14,685 bases of DNA from JAJFUB01 sp964622325 (GTDB lineage Bacteria > Armatimonadota > Zipacnadia > Zipacnadales > UBA11051): contig CAZUOJ010000092.1 in the NCBI GenBank assembly GCA_964622325.1, positions 1 through 14,685 on the forward strand, written 5' to 3'. The notes under the pieces are model-generated. The model had not been told where the DNA came from. It searched no databases and was given only the letters and a program-made list of their open reading frames with translations. The position numbers and the translations under genes are program-made. Position 1 is the first letter of the stretch. Each line of letters opens with the position of its first letter. Shown piece by piece: positions 7,026 through 14,685 of this stretch.

Positions 7026-9392
7026 TCAGCGCAGAACATTGGGCAAGCCATTAAGCCAGGCTTCCCGGGCTTCATCCAGCGCAATTGTGACTTTGTCTCC
7101 CTCCGGAAGAATAATCTCTATTTGCGCCTCCATTTGAATGTGTCCAATTTCCACAAGCTCCAGCCCGTAGCGGGCAAAAATTGCCTGGAGCGCCTCCTCA
7201 TGTCCCGCGCGACATTCCATCACAAAGCCGCTGGATTCGCTGAACAGGAAAATATCCGGCCGCAAGGCCGTGTCAATCTTCCGCATATCCAGCACAAAGC
7301 CCAGCCTCCCTTTGCCATGTCCGCCAATAGCCATCTCGCATAGGGCTGTAATCAGTCCTCCATCCGAAATATCCGTGCAGGCAGCTACATGGCCGGCCTC
7401 GATGGCGTCTATCACGGCATAAATCATGTGGCGCTCTTGCTCCCAATCCAGCTGGGGAACATTCGCTCCCAAGCCCAGCCCCATGGCCTGATAAAAAGCG
7501 CTGCCGCCTAATTCGTTTTTCCGCTGCCCCACTAAAAACAGCCTCTCGCCAGCTTGCTTAAATTGCATTGTTACGGCTTTAGAATAATCAGGCATAATGC
7601 CTACACAGGCAATGATGGCCGAAGGCGAAACGGCGCTGCCTGAAGCCGATTCGTTATACAGACTCACATTGCCTGAAATTATCGGCACAGGCTGATTCTC
7701 ATATCCTTTCAGCCACAAATTCTTCGCCGCATCGGCCAGGCCCCGTACGCTTTCGCGAAATTCCCAGAAATGCTCAGGATTTTCGGGATTGCCGAAATTC
7801 AAGCAATCTGTCAAAGCCACAGGCGTGGCGCCGACGGCGGCTACATTGCGCATAGCTTCAGCGACAGCATTCGCGCCGCCCCAATAGGGAGAAATATCTC
7901 CATAATACGGATTGCCATCAACAGACAGTGCTACAGCCGCTGTGCTGCCGTCCAGAGGCGCAGTCACGCCCGCCCCCGACTCCCCGGGGCGGATTACGGC
8001 ATGCCCCTGCACTTCCGTATCATAAGCGCTATAGATATAACGCCGCGAACAGACATTGGGATGAGCCAGAACTTTAAGGATAGCCTCTTTGAGCTGGGGC
8101 TGGGGGAAAACAGGCTCTGTGCCCGTATAAGCCCTGGGCCGAGCTTCGCGCTGATATTGAATGCCAGATGTAACTTTCTCTATGGGCGCATCGCAGACAA
8201 TTTTGCCGCCCATATATAGCCGATAACGCCTTTCGGGGATGATTTTGCCGATAACACGCGCGCAGGCGCCCTCGTAAATATTCGGCAAATCCCATTCCTC
8301 GTTGTAAATCCGCAGCACTTCTGGCGTAAAGCGTTGCGGCACCGCCAGCACATAGCGTTCTTGTGTTTCGGCGCAGCAGACTGTTTCGGGCAGCATATCT
8401 GGCAGCGCCATATGCACATCATCCAGATTAATTTCCACGCCAAAGCCTCCCGCCTCCACAATTTCGGAGGTGCCGCAGGCCAGCCCCCCGCCGCCAATGT
8501 CCTTCATCCCGATGGCCACGCCTAATTCCTTGGCGCGTTGGCGCACCGCCTCATTGGCTTTGCGCATAGCCAAAACATTTTTGAGGAAAGGATCGGGCAC
8601 TTGCACTGCGCCCCGATCAGCCTCCGCCTCTTCTTCGCTGATTATTTTGGAGGCAAAGGCGCTGCCCCCAAAGCCCGAATCATCTGTCGGCTTGCCCACC
8701 AGAATGAGATCATAGGGCTCCTCCGCCGCCTGCGGCGGCACTTTGGAATGGATGATATCCTCTTCCGCCACAATCCCCAGCGCCACAACATTGACAAGGC
8801 AATTATCATCAAATGTATGGGAAAAATACACATCGCCAGCTAAACACGGCACGCCCAGAGCATTTCCATATTGCCAGATGCCGTCCACAACGCCACTGAC
8901 AATCCATTTAGTGCGATCCGCCCAGCGGCCTCTGGGATCCCCAAAACGGAGCGGATCCGCTGTCGCAATGACATGAGCTCCCATACAATCTACATCTCGC
9001 ACGATGCCGCCGATGCCTGTAGCGGCGCCTTCTGTAGGCAAAATCTGGGAAGGATGATTGTGGCTTTCGTGCGCGACCACAATGCCATAGCGCTTGCCCT
9101 CATGCCATGTGAATTCCACGATACCGGCATCTTCCTGGGGCCCCAAAATCACATTGGGCCCCTCTGTGGGCAAAAATTCCTTCAGCGTGGCGCGGCTGGA
9201 TTTATAGGAGCAATGTTCGCTCCACTCTGAATTGAAGATATACATTTCCACGATTGTGGGATCGCGGCCCAAAAATTCGGCAATCTGCCGCGCCTCTTGT
9301 ACTGTCAGGCCTATGCCATAATCATCCAGTGTCTGGCGCAATTGTTCATCCGTGAGCTGGGAAACAGGAACGCGCCTTTCCTCCAATTCCAT
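7026..9392 (-). CDS. purL: Phosphoribosylformylglycinamidine synthase subunit PurL, small type
   Basis: PurL catalyses the ATP-dependent conversion of FGAR to FGAM, the fourth step of purine synthesis, in the cytoplasm. At 788 residues without a glutaminase domain it is the small type, which works with separate PurQ (ammonia supply) and PurS; neither is in this window. Motifs: NSEWSEHCSYKSSR at about 54-67, AHESHNHPSQILPTEG at about 107-122, the nucleotide-binding GIGGIVRDVDCMGA near 126-139, and in the second half the AVAEAMRNVAAVGA, DCLNFGNPENPE and SGNVSLYNES segments of the duplicated AIR-synthase-like domain. It is slightly longer than the roughly 740 residues of Bacillus PurL. AGAGG lies eight bases before the ATG at 9392. 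It follows the cation ATPase on the same strand after 122 bases; there is no functional link that I know of. Confidence 0.97.
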   Translation of the reverse strand: MELEERRVPVSQLTDEQLRQTLDDYGIGLTVQEARQIAEFLGRDPTIVEMYIFNSEWSEHCSYKSSRATLKEFLPTEGPNVILGPQEDAGIVEFTWHEGKRYGIVVAHESHNHPSQILPTEGAATGIGGIVRDVDCMGAHVIATADPLRFGDPRGRWADRTKWIVSGVVDGIWQYGNALGVPCLAGDVYFSHTFDDNCLVNVVALGIVAEEDIIHSKVPPQAAEEPYDLILVGKPTDDSGFGGSAFASKIISEEEAEADRGAVQVPDPFLKNVLAMRKANEAVRQRAKELGVAIGMKDIGGGGLACGTSEIVEAGGFGVEINLDDVHMALPDMLPETVCCAETQERYVLAVPQRFTPEVLRIYNEEWDLPNIYEGACARVIGKIIPERRYRLYMGGKIVCDAPIEKVTSGIQYQREARPRAYTGTEPVFPQPQLKEAILKVLAHPNVCSRRYIYSAYDTEVQGHAVIRPGESGAGVTAPLDGSTAAVALSVDGNPYYGDISPYWGGANAVAEAMRNVAAVGATPVALTDCLNFGNPENPEHFWEFRESVRGLADAAKNLWLKGYENQPVPIISGNVSLYNESASGSAVSPSAIIACVGIMPDYSKAVTMQFKQAGERLFLVGQRKNELGGSAFYQAMGLGLGANVPQLDWEQERHMIYAVIDAIEAGHVAACTDISDGGLITALCEMAIGGHGKGRLGFVLDMRKIDTALRPDIFLFSESSGFVMECRAGHEEALQAIFARYGLELVEIGHIQMEAQIEIILPEGDKVTIALDEAREAWLNGLPNVLR

Positions 9393-9433
9393 TGTTTATT
9401 CCTCTTTTCTTCTACACTTTTATTCGTGCATAA

Positions 9434-9450
9434 AAGCTCCTCGTGAGCTT
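9434..9450 (-). terminator. Weak hairpin between the cation ATPase and purL
   Basis: On the minus strand AAGCTC-ACGAG-GAGCTT is a 6-bp stem followed by only a few T residues. It could slow or partly end transcription from the ATPase gene before purL, or belong to the purL leader. It is short and AT-rich, so chance is possible. Confidence 0.25.
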
Positions 9451-9514
9451 ATCAATTTATTTTCTGAATCTTTCTTTTTTGGGACAAGCTCATTCCCAGC
9501 GAAATTTAAATTTG

Positions 9515-12262
9515 CTAATATCTTAAATGCCATTTTTGCCGCCGCACTACGATTTTCCCCAATTCCATCGCCAATACGCCCGAGAAGCTTAAAACGAGAA
9601 TGTAAAGCCAATAAGCGGCGGGCAATGCTATTGTATCAAAAAGCTTTTGCATGGGCATCCAATAAACAAACAATTGCTGGGCTCCGAAGCTGATAGCCAA
9701 GGAGCCCATCAAAAAAGGATTCGTGCGTATGGGGATACGAACGATTGACGACACAAGGCTGCGACAGCTCCAGGCATGCCAGAGCTGAAATAGCACTATA
9801 CATGTTGCGGCGGCTGTGCGGGCCATTCCCACATTTTCTCCGCTATCCACCCACACATAATAAAAAACGGCCAATGTGCCCACGCCAAATACAATGCCTA
9901 CAATAACTGTGTAAAGAATAATAATTCGATCAAATATTCGTGCTTTTGTGCCATAGGGCGGACGATGGACTGTAAAACTTTCGCCTGGCTCGAAAGCCAA
10001 AGCGACATCTTGCAAGCCATTTGTAACAAGATTAATCCACAAAATTTGCGCCGGCAAAAAGGGAATCGGCCAGCCTAACAGCAAAGCGCCCAGGACGGCA
10101 ATAATGGCCCCCGCTCCGGAGGACAGGAGAAAGAAAACGACTTTACGAATATTTTCAAAGATATAGCGGCCGACTTTCACTGCCTCATAGATGGAGGCAA
10201 AACTATCATCCAGCAGGACAAGATCTGCGGCTTCTCTCGCAGCTTCTGTTCCGCCCCGCCCCATTGCCACGCCAATCTCGGCGCGCCGTAAGGCCGGGGC
10301 ATCATTGACGCCGTCCCCCGTCACTGCGACAACATGTTGCTGACGCTGCAACGCTTCTACAATGCGCAATTTATCGTGGGGCGTGACTCGGGCAAAAACG
10401 CATGCCTTTTCCAGCCGCTGCGGAAACTCCTCCTCTGAGATCTGGGCTAATTGCGCTCCACTGATAACACATTCTTCCCGCGCCGCCTCCTCAGGCGAAA
10501 TGAGCTGAATTTGCTGCGCGATGGCAGCGGCTGTTTCCGGATGATCGCCTGTAACGATGATCACGCGAATGCCTGACTCACGGCAGCCGCGGATAGCGGA
10601 AGCCGCCTCCGGACGGGGCGGATCGCTCATTCCAATCAATCCATATAATATCAAATCCTGAATCTCGTCCGCGTCTACATTCGTTTTGGGCCACGGACGA
10701 CGCGCCACGGCCACAACACGCTGCCCCTGCCCCGCCAAACGCCGCCCCACTTCCAGCCAATGCGCCTGGCGCAGCGGCGCAGAGCCATTTGTCAAGGGCT
10801 CCCATTCTTCCGTGCAACGGGGCAAAATGACTTCAGGAGCTCCCTTGACATACAATGCTAATGTGTGTTCCTCCTCTTGCTGCACTGTCGCCATAAATTT
10901 GCGCGCTGAACTAAAGGGCACTTCCGACAGCGGCGGCTTTATTTCCCGTTCGTGCAACACCTCAGGAGCCAATACTGCGGCTGCCTCTAACAAAGCAATT
11001 TCTGTCGGGCTGCCCGCTGTATGCACTGTGCCGGCCTCATCATGGGCATATTCCGCATTATTGCAGAAAGCCGCAATCCGCAATAGCTGCCGCAGCGACT
11101 GCAACAATTGTTCATCCTCAATTTCTTCTAAGGGACATGTGATTTCTGAACCAATAGCCACTTCCGGACAGGAAAGCGGCGTTTCCGGAGATGTGGCAAC
11201 GAAAAAATTCCCCCACACGAGCGATTGCACCGTCATATGATTTTGCGTAATTGTCCCTGTCTTATCGCTGCAAATGACATCCACGGAGCCCAATGTTTCG
11301 GCCGCTGCCAACTTGCGCACAAGGACATTCCGCCGCGCCATCTGCCGCACGCCCATTGAAAGCACCACTGTGACGACAATGGGCAGCCCTTCCGGAATCA
11401 CTGCGACCGCCAACGCCACTCCCGCCATAAACATCTCTAAGACTTCCAGACCGCGTAAAATCCCTATGCCCATCGTCACAAAAACTAAAATAACGATGCC
11501 GTACACTAATGTGTTGGCCATCCGATGTAGCCGCTTCTGCAAAGGCGTTTGTGTGGGCTTGACTTCCGCCACCGCCTGGGCAATCTTCCCTAATTCGCTC
11601 TGCGGCCCTGTGGCTACCACTACGGCCTCGCCGCGCCCCTCCACAATCATGGAGCCGGCAAAAATCATATTGAAGGTGTCAGCCAAAGGCACTTCCGGAT
11701 CTGACAGGGCCTCTGCCTGCTTATATACAGGCACAGACTCGCCCGTGAGCTGGGATTCGTCTGCTTGTAATTCCACTGCCCGTATCAGCCGCATGTCAGC
11801 CGCGGCGCGCATGCCTGCTTCCACAGCCACAACATCCCCGGGCACAAGCTCCACACTGGAAATCTGTCTCCAATGCCCGTCACGACGGACTGTAGTTACA
11901 GGCACAGCAAGCTGCCGCAGCGCTTCCATCGCCCGTGTGGCGCGAAACTCTTGCCAAAAGCCAATGATGGCATTGAGCACGACAACGGCTAAAATAACGA
12001 TTGTATCTTTATAATCTTTGAGAAAAAATGTGATGCCAGCGGCAATGAGCAACACATAGATGATGGGGCTGGCAAATTGATCCACAATAATCCGCCAGAT
12101 GGGATAGGGATCGGCGCGGCTGACAATATTGGGACCAAAATACTGCAGCCGCCGGGCGGCTTCTTCGCTTGTTAAGCCCTGAGGCGATGTCTGCAAAAGC
12201 GCATATATTTGTCCTGCGTCCGCCTGGACAATTTGTCTGCGTTCCGGAATTTGTGTAAGCAT
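9515..12262 (-). CDS. P2-type cation-transporting ATPase, Ca2+-ATPase-like, with altered ion site
   Basis: This inner-membrane pump of 915 residues has every landmark of the P2 family: an N-terminal cation-ATPase segment, actuator loop LTGES (172-176), PEGLP in membrane helix 4 (290-294), phosphorylated Asp333 in CSDKTGTIT, nucleotide-binding KGAPE (473-477), and hinge TGDGVNDAPAL (648-658), with about ten membrane segments. It aligns without gaps to SERCA through helices 5 and 6. There the SERCA ligands Asn768, Glu771 and Asp800 are Gly716, Ala719 and Asn748; Glu908 in helix 8 appears as Gln826. Glu309 and Asn796 are kept (Glu291, Asn744). Calcium export is therefore only a family-based guess, and another cation is possible. 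AAGGAG precedes the ATG at 12262. It is downstream of the second heparinase-like gene on the same strand, after 134 bases. Confidence 0.93.
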   Translation of the reverse strand: MLTQIPERRQIVQADAGQIYALLQTSPQGLTSEEAARRLQYFGPNIVSRADPYPIWRIIVDQFASPIIYVLLIAAGITFFLKDYKDTIVILAVVVLNAIIGFWQEFRATRAMEALRQLAVPVTTVRRDGHWRQISSVELVPGDVVAVEAGMRAAADMRLIRAVELQADESQLTGESVPVYKQAEALSDPEVPLADTFNMIFAGSMIVEGRGEAVVVATGPQSELGKIAQAVAEVKPTQTPLQKRLHRMANTLVYGIVILVFVTMGIGILRGLEVLEMFMAGVALAVAVIPEGLPIVVTVVLSMGVRQMARRNVLVRKLAAAETLGSVDVICSDKTGTITQNHMTVQSLVWGNFFVATSPETPLSCPEVAIGSEITCPLEEIEDEQLLQSLRQLLRIAAFCNNAEYAHDEAGTVHTAGSPTEIALLEAAAVLAPEVLHEREIKPPLSEVPFSSARKFMATVQQEEEHTLALYVKGAPEVILPRCTEEWEPLTNGSAPLRQAHWLEVGRRLAGQGQRVVAVARRPWPKTNVDADEIQDLILYGLIGMSDPPRPEAASAIRGCRESGIRVIIVTGDHPETAAAIAQQIQLISPEEAAREECVISGAQLAQISEEEFPQRLEKACVFARVTPHDKLRIVEALQRQQHVVAVTGDGVNDAPALRRAEIGVAMGRGGTEAAREAADLVLLDDSFASIYEAVKVGRYIFENIRKVVFFLLSSGAGAIIAVLGALLLGWPIPFLPAQILWINLVTNGLQDVALAFEPGESFTVHRPPYGTKARIFDRIIILYTVIVGIVFGVGTLAVFYYVWVDSGENVGMARTAAATCIVLFQLWHAWSCRSLVSSIVRIPIRTNPFLMGSLAISFGAQQLFVYWMPMQKLFDTIALPAAYWLYILVLSFSGVLAMELGKIVVRRQKWHLRY

Positions 12263-12275
12263 TGTTCTCCTTTTT

Positions 12276-12300
12276 TAAAAATGGGCGCGCAGCCGCACGC
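12276..12300 (-). terminator. Possible terminator after the second heparinase-like gene
   Basis: On the minus strand GCGTGC-GGCT-GCGCGC can pair over six positions, one of them G-U, and is followed by CCCA and five T. It lies just before the ribosome site of the ATPase gene. If it works, the ATPase needs its own promoter between it and its start, for which there is hardly room, so it may be only an attenuator or chance. Confidence 0.3.
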
Positions 12301-12396
12301 GTTTAGATTTTTCAATGCTTCTTAATTGCGCTTTTTGTTCCCGTTTCCCGCTCTCAGCCTGACTGTGTAAAATTCAGACATCGTGGAGGGGCCACT

Positions 12397-14685
12397 TTAG
12401 GGCAGCACGACCTGCAGCACGCTTTGCATTTTATTGTCATTTTGGCGAATAATAAAGACACGGGGCTTATCGCCAAGCTTAATTTCATCCCGCTGCTTTG
12501 CTTTCTGCACAATTAATCCCTCCGCTGTGGCTGTGACGAGAGGCAGCTCTTTATCATGAGGCCGGAGCGGATAAAATACATACGCGATTTGCGAAGCCCC
12601 TGTCGCTTGCCATTCAAATGTAGCCACAGGAATTGGCTCACATTCCAGGCCACTTTTCAGAGTCCAGCCGAGCAGGAACGGCTCTTTCTGGCCCTTGATC
12701 ACGCGCGCCTCCAGCGCCTGTGGCCCCGCCTTATCCCGCCGCACGGGCAGAATGGCTAAATTAGCCTTATCGCCGTTATCCGTAACGATATTTTTTGTCC
12801 CTTCCACGATATGAGCTTCGGGCGGCCGCAGATGAAAATAGGCTGTATATTGATGGGGCTGCTCGTCTGCGGGTGTAAGCGTATCCACAATGAGCCAATA
12901 ATCTGGCTTGACGAAAATGATTTCGCGCCGATGTGTCGCCAGACGTTCCTTCTGGCTGCCAAAGCCCTCATTGTAAATGCCCGCCACATAATCCACGCCC
13001 TCTGTGGAAAGCCAGGGATTTGTTTCGGGCTGTTTGTTCACATATGTTTCGCGGGGCTCGCCGCGGCGATTCTGCCCTTTGCCGTCCACAAACACTGTAT
13101 TATGCGCATAGGGCCCCAGCACATAACGCCGCCACTCCGAGGCATCATATGTATAGATGCCGGTATCAATCACGAGCGGGCTGCCATAAGCGCTGAGGAC
13201 AAAGCCTAATTTGTCCTCGTGCTGATGCCCATAGCCAAAGGGCCCCGCCTCAAAGAAACAATACAGATCCTCTCTGCCCCAGCCTGTACGCATAATATAA
13301 TGCCCGGGCCAGGCCAAAGCTAAAGACAATTTTGCAGGCGGCTCGCCCTCCCGGCCTCCTGTGGCCACATATTTCCAGTCCTGGCGCGTGGGAAAATACT
13401 TTAGCCCCTCTTGCAAAAGAGCGCGTACATTTGTTCGCCCCGAATCATTCAAAGCGGGCGTCAGGCCTTCTGGATCGGCAATCCACATCAAATAATCCCA
13501 CATCCGCTCCAGCTTCGCCAGATAATCTAGGGGCAAGGAAAATCCTGTCAGCTGGGCGACATCATAAAGCATTTTGAAATTTACTAGCGAGACCCAATGA
13601 TAGCCCGGCGCCAATTCTATCTGCGCCCCGTCTGGATACACCTGATTCTCCAGCTCCGCATACATCCGCTCCACTGCCGTTTGCCGCCATTTCTCGGCTT
13701 CCTTGAATTCGGGGAAGAGCGCGCCCACATGATACAGGCCGTTACATTCCATTGTCAGCCAGTTTCCGCTTGTGGGATAGGCCCGCAAATAGCGCGCATG
13801 TTCCACAAAGGATTTCATCATATTGATGAGGGCGTCTTCTGTAAAACTGGGCGAAGAGAGGAAATAAAAAAAGGCATTGGGCCATGTCTGGCCCATCCGA
13901 ATGCCGCACTCAATTGTCCGCCAGCGCGATCCCACCCCATTATTGACTCGCTGCGGCACCGGACAATCTTTTATCCAATCTTGCAGCTGCCAGACAAATT
14001 CCTGCGCGTACTTTTCATCTAATGTCGCCCAATAAGCGCGCCCCAGATCGACCCAAAAACTATGTCGGCTGAATTGCCACACCCATTCATGATTCACAGG
14101 ATTTGTAGGATTGACAGTCCAATCAATATCCCCGCCTTTAAAGTCATACGGAACGCTGACGACGACAAAGCGGCGGGCTAATATCTCATCCGCACGACGC
14201 GTATCATAATTGGGCTGGGGCTGTGTGAGCCTGGCTCGCCAATCAAAATGCCAGGGACGCGGCGTGGAACGCAAATAGGACACATATTCCCGTCGCGCCG
14301 CCGCCCAATCCTGCGCCTCCACTGCCTGTTTGACTTTTTCCAGTCCGGGCCAATCCAGATTCAACGCCTGGAAAAATTCCTCATCGCTCAAACGTGGCCC
14401 CTGCACAGGCCCCTGTGTCTCTAATTGCACCTCGTCCACGTACACAATCGCCTCCTTATTAAGCTGCTGCTCCCAGCCCGCCGCGTGGAATGTCATACTG
14501 TCAATCTGATCCCAGCCGCGCGGAAAGCGATTGAAGTTAAAATCCTCTTTCAGATGCAGGCTCACGCGTTGCCAGGGCCCCGGCTGCACTGTTAGCCGCG
14601 CCGAATAATAATCCATCCCCTCTTTTGTGGGATCTTCCGAGGCAATAATCAGCATCCAGGATACGCCCTGGGGCGTATCTGTGCG
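12397..14685 (-). CDS. Heparinase II/III family protein with N-terminal carbohydrate-binding-like domain (cut by the right edge)
   Basis: The reading frame is open to the right edge, with ten further codons upstream of the ATG at 14655. That ATG has no ribosome site, so the true start lies outside. The first roughly 95 visible residues (KEEAIVYVDEVQLE-like strand ending, WQRVSLHL before it) look like a beta-sandwich glycan-binding domain. Then comes a heparinase II/III N-terminal helical domain (LDWPGLEKVKQAVEAQDW, ARREYVSYLRS; NWLTMECNGLYHVGALFPEF) and the C-terminal beta domain. The metal-site residues are complete: H-Q-H at 13227-13219 in GYGHQHEDKLG, Asp in VIDTGIYTYD, His in YAHNTVFVDG. 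A substrate among acidic polysaccharides (heparin-like, alginate-like or other uronic acid chains) cannot be chosen from sequence alone. Secretion is likely for the family but the signal peptide region is not in the window. This protein is a different subfamily from the heparinase-like protein at 3760-6900. Confidence 0.88.
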   Translation of the reverse strand, partial: RTDTPQGVSWMLIIASEDPTKEGMDYYSARLTVQPGPWQRVSLHLKEDFNFNRFPRGWDQIDSMTFHAAGWEQQLNKEAIVYVDEVQLETQGPVQGPRLSDEEFFQALNLDWPGLEKVKQAVEAQDWAAARREYVSYLRSTPRPWHFDWRARLTQPQPNYDTRRADEILARRFVVVSVPYDFKGGDIDWTVNPTNPVNHEWVWQFSRHSFWVDLGRAYWATLDEKYAQEFVWQLQDWIKDCPVPQRVNNGVGSRWRTIECGIRMGQTWPNAFFYFLSSPSFTEDALINMMKSFVEHARYLRAYPTSGNWLTMECNGLYHVGALFPEFKEAEKWRQTAVERMYAELENQVYPDGAQIELAPGYHWVSLVNFKMLYDVAQLTGFSLPLDYLAKLERMWDYLMWIADPEGLTPALNDSGRTNVRALLQEGLKYFPTRQDWKYVATGGREGEPPAKLSLALAWPGHYIMRTGWGREDLYCFFEAGPFGYGHQHEDKLGFVLSAYGSPLVIDTGIYTYDASEWRRYVLGPYAHNTVFVDGKGQNRRGEPRETYVNKQPETNPWLSTEGVDYVAGIYNEGFGSQKERLATHRREIIFVKPDYWLIVDTLTPADEQPHQYTAYFHLRPPEAHIVEGTKNIVTDNGDKANLAILPVRRDKAGPQALEARVIKGQKEPFLLGWTLKSGLECEPIPVATFEWQATGASQIAYVFYPLRPHDKELPLVTATAEGLIVQKAKQRDEIKLGDKPRVFIIRQNDNKMQSVLQVVLP

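Noticed and set aside
6842..7054. Open frame of 70 codons across the gap between the heparinase-like gene and purL
   Set aside because: It starts inside the end of the heparinase-like gene, runs into the end of purL on the other strand, and has no ribosome site or domain.
7770..8219. Open frame of 149 codons on the plus strand inside purL
   Set aside because: Antisense to conserved PurL sequence; a shadow frame.
10686..11240. Open frame of 184 codons on the plus strand opposite the cation ATPase
   Set aside because: Antisense to the conserved nucleotide-binding domain, Ser- and Cys-rich, no ribosome site or family resemblance.
11274..12014. Open frame of 246 codons on the plus strand opposite the cation ATPase
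   Set aside because: It lies wholly antisense to a strongly conserved gene. Its translation is rich in Thr, Ser and Ala with no fold signature, as expected from a shadow of the ATPase codons.
1..14685. Mobile element, integrated phage or defence system
   Set aside because: No transposase, integrase, phage, toxin-antitoxin or restriction gene is present, and the odd GGT/ACC composition is uniform from end to end, which argues against recent insertion of any segment.

Overview
The window is ordinary bacterial chromosome carrying seven protein genes, two of them cut by the window edges. I found no tRNA, rRNA, CRISPR array, insertion sequence or phage gene. Base composition is close to half GC. 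Starts are preceded by clear Shine-Dalgarno sequences and several products have Sec-type signal peptides. Large secreted heparinase II/III-type proteins beside a PhoPQ-activated (PqaA-type) hydrolase are typical of uncultivated Gram-negative glycan degraders (Lentisphaerota, Planctomycetota, Hydrogenedentota, Sumerlaeota, Armatimonadota). I cannot place the organism more exactly from this window.

Layout, left to right. The 5' end of uvrC lies on the minus strand at the left edge, with an extended -10 promoter and two operator-like palindromes upstream. Next, on the minus strand, come an FGGY sugar kinase followed by a secreted PqaA-type alpha/beta hydrolase, ending in a good intrinsic terminator; these two look like one operon. 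A divergent control region with an inverted repeat separates the kinase from a plus-strand gene for a secreted heparinase II/III-like protein of 1046 residues. This gene converges on purL (small-type FGAM synthase, minus). Upstream of purL on the same strand are a P2-type cation ATPase and a second, different heparinase II/III-like gene that runs off the right edge.

The two heparinase-like proteins, the secreted hydrolase and the sugar kinase could together serve breakdown of an acidic polysaccharide, deacylation or desolvation of its fragments, and phosphorylation of a released ketose. No transporter, regulator or sulfatase is present to confirm this, and two unrelated genes (purL, cation ATPase) sit between the heparinase genes.

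The most striking signal is not a gene. The trinucleotide GGT/ACC is almost missing from the whole window, on both strands, in all reading frames and in intergenic DNA (about 34 by eye against roughly 460 expected for uniform composition). Synonymous codons at junctions are chosen as if to avoid it, and five of the survivors lie at Trp-Val pairs, where it cannot be avoided. AGT/ACT is also depleted, less strongly. The second point of note is a cation ATPase whose membrane ion-binding residues differ from SERCA at four of six positions.
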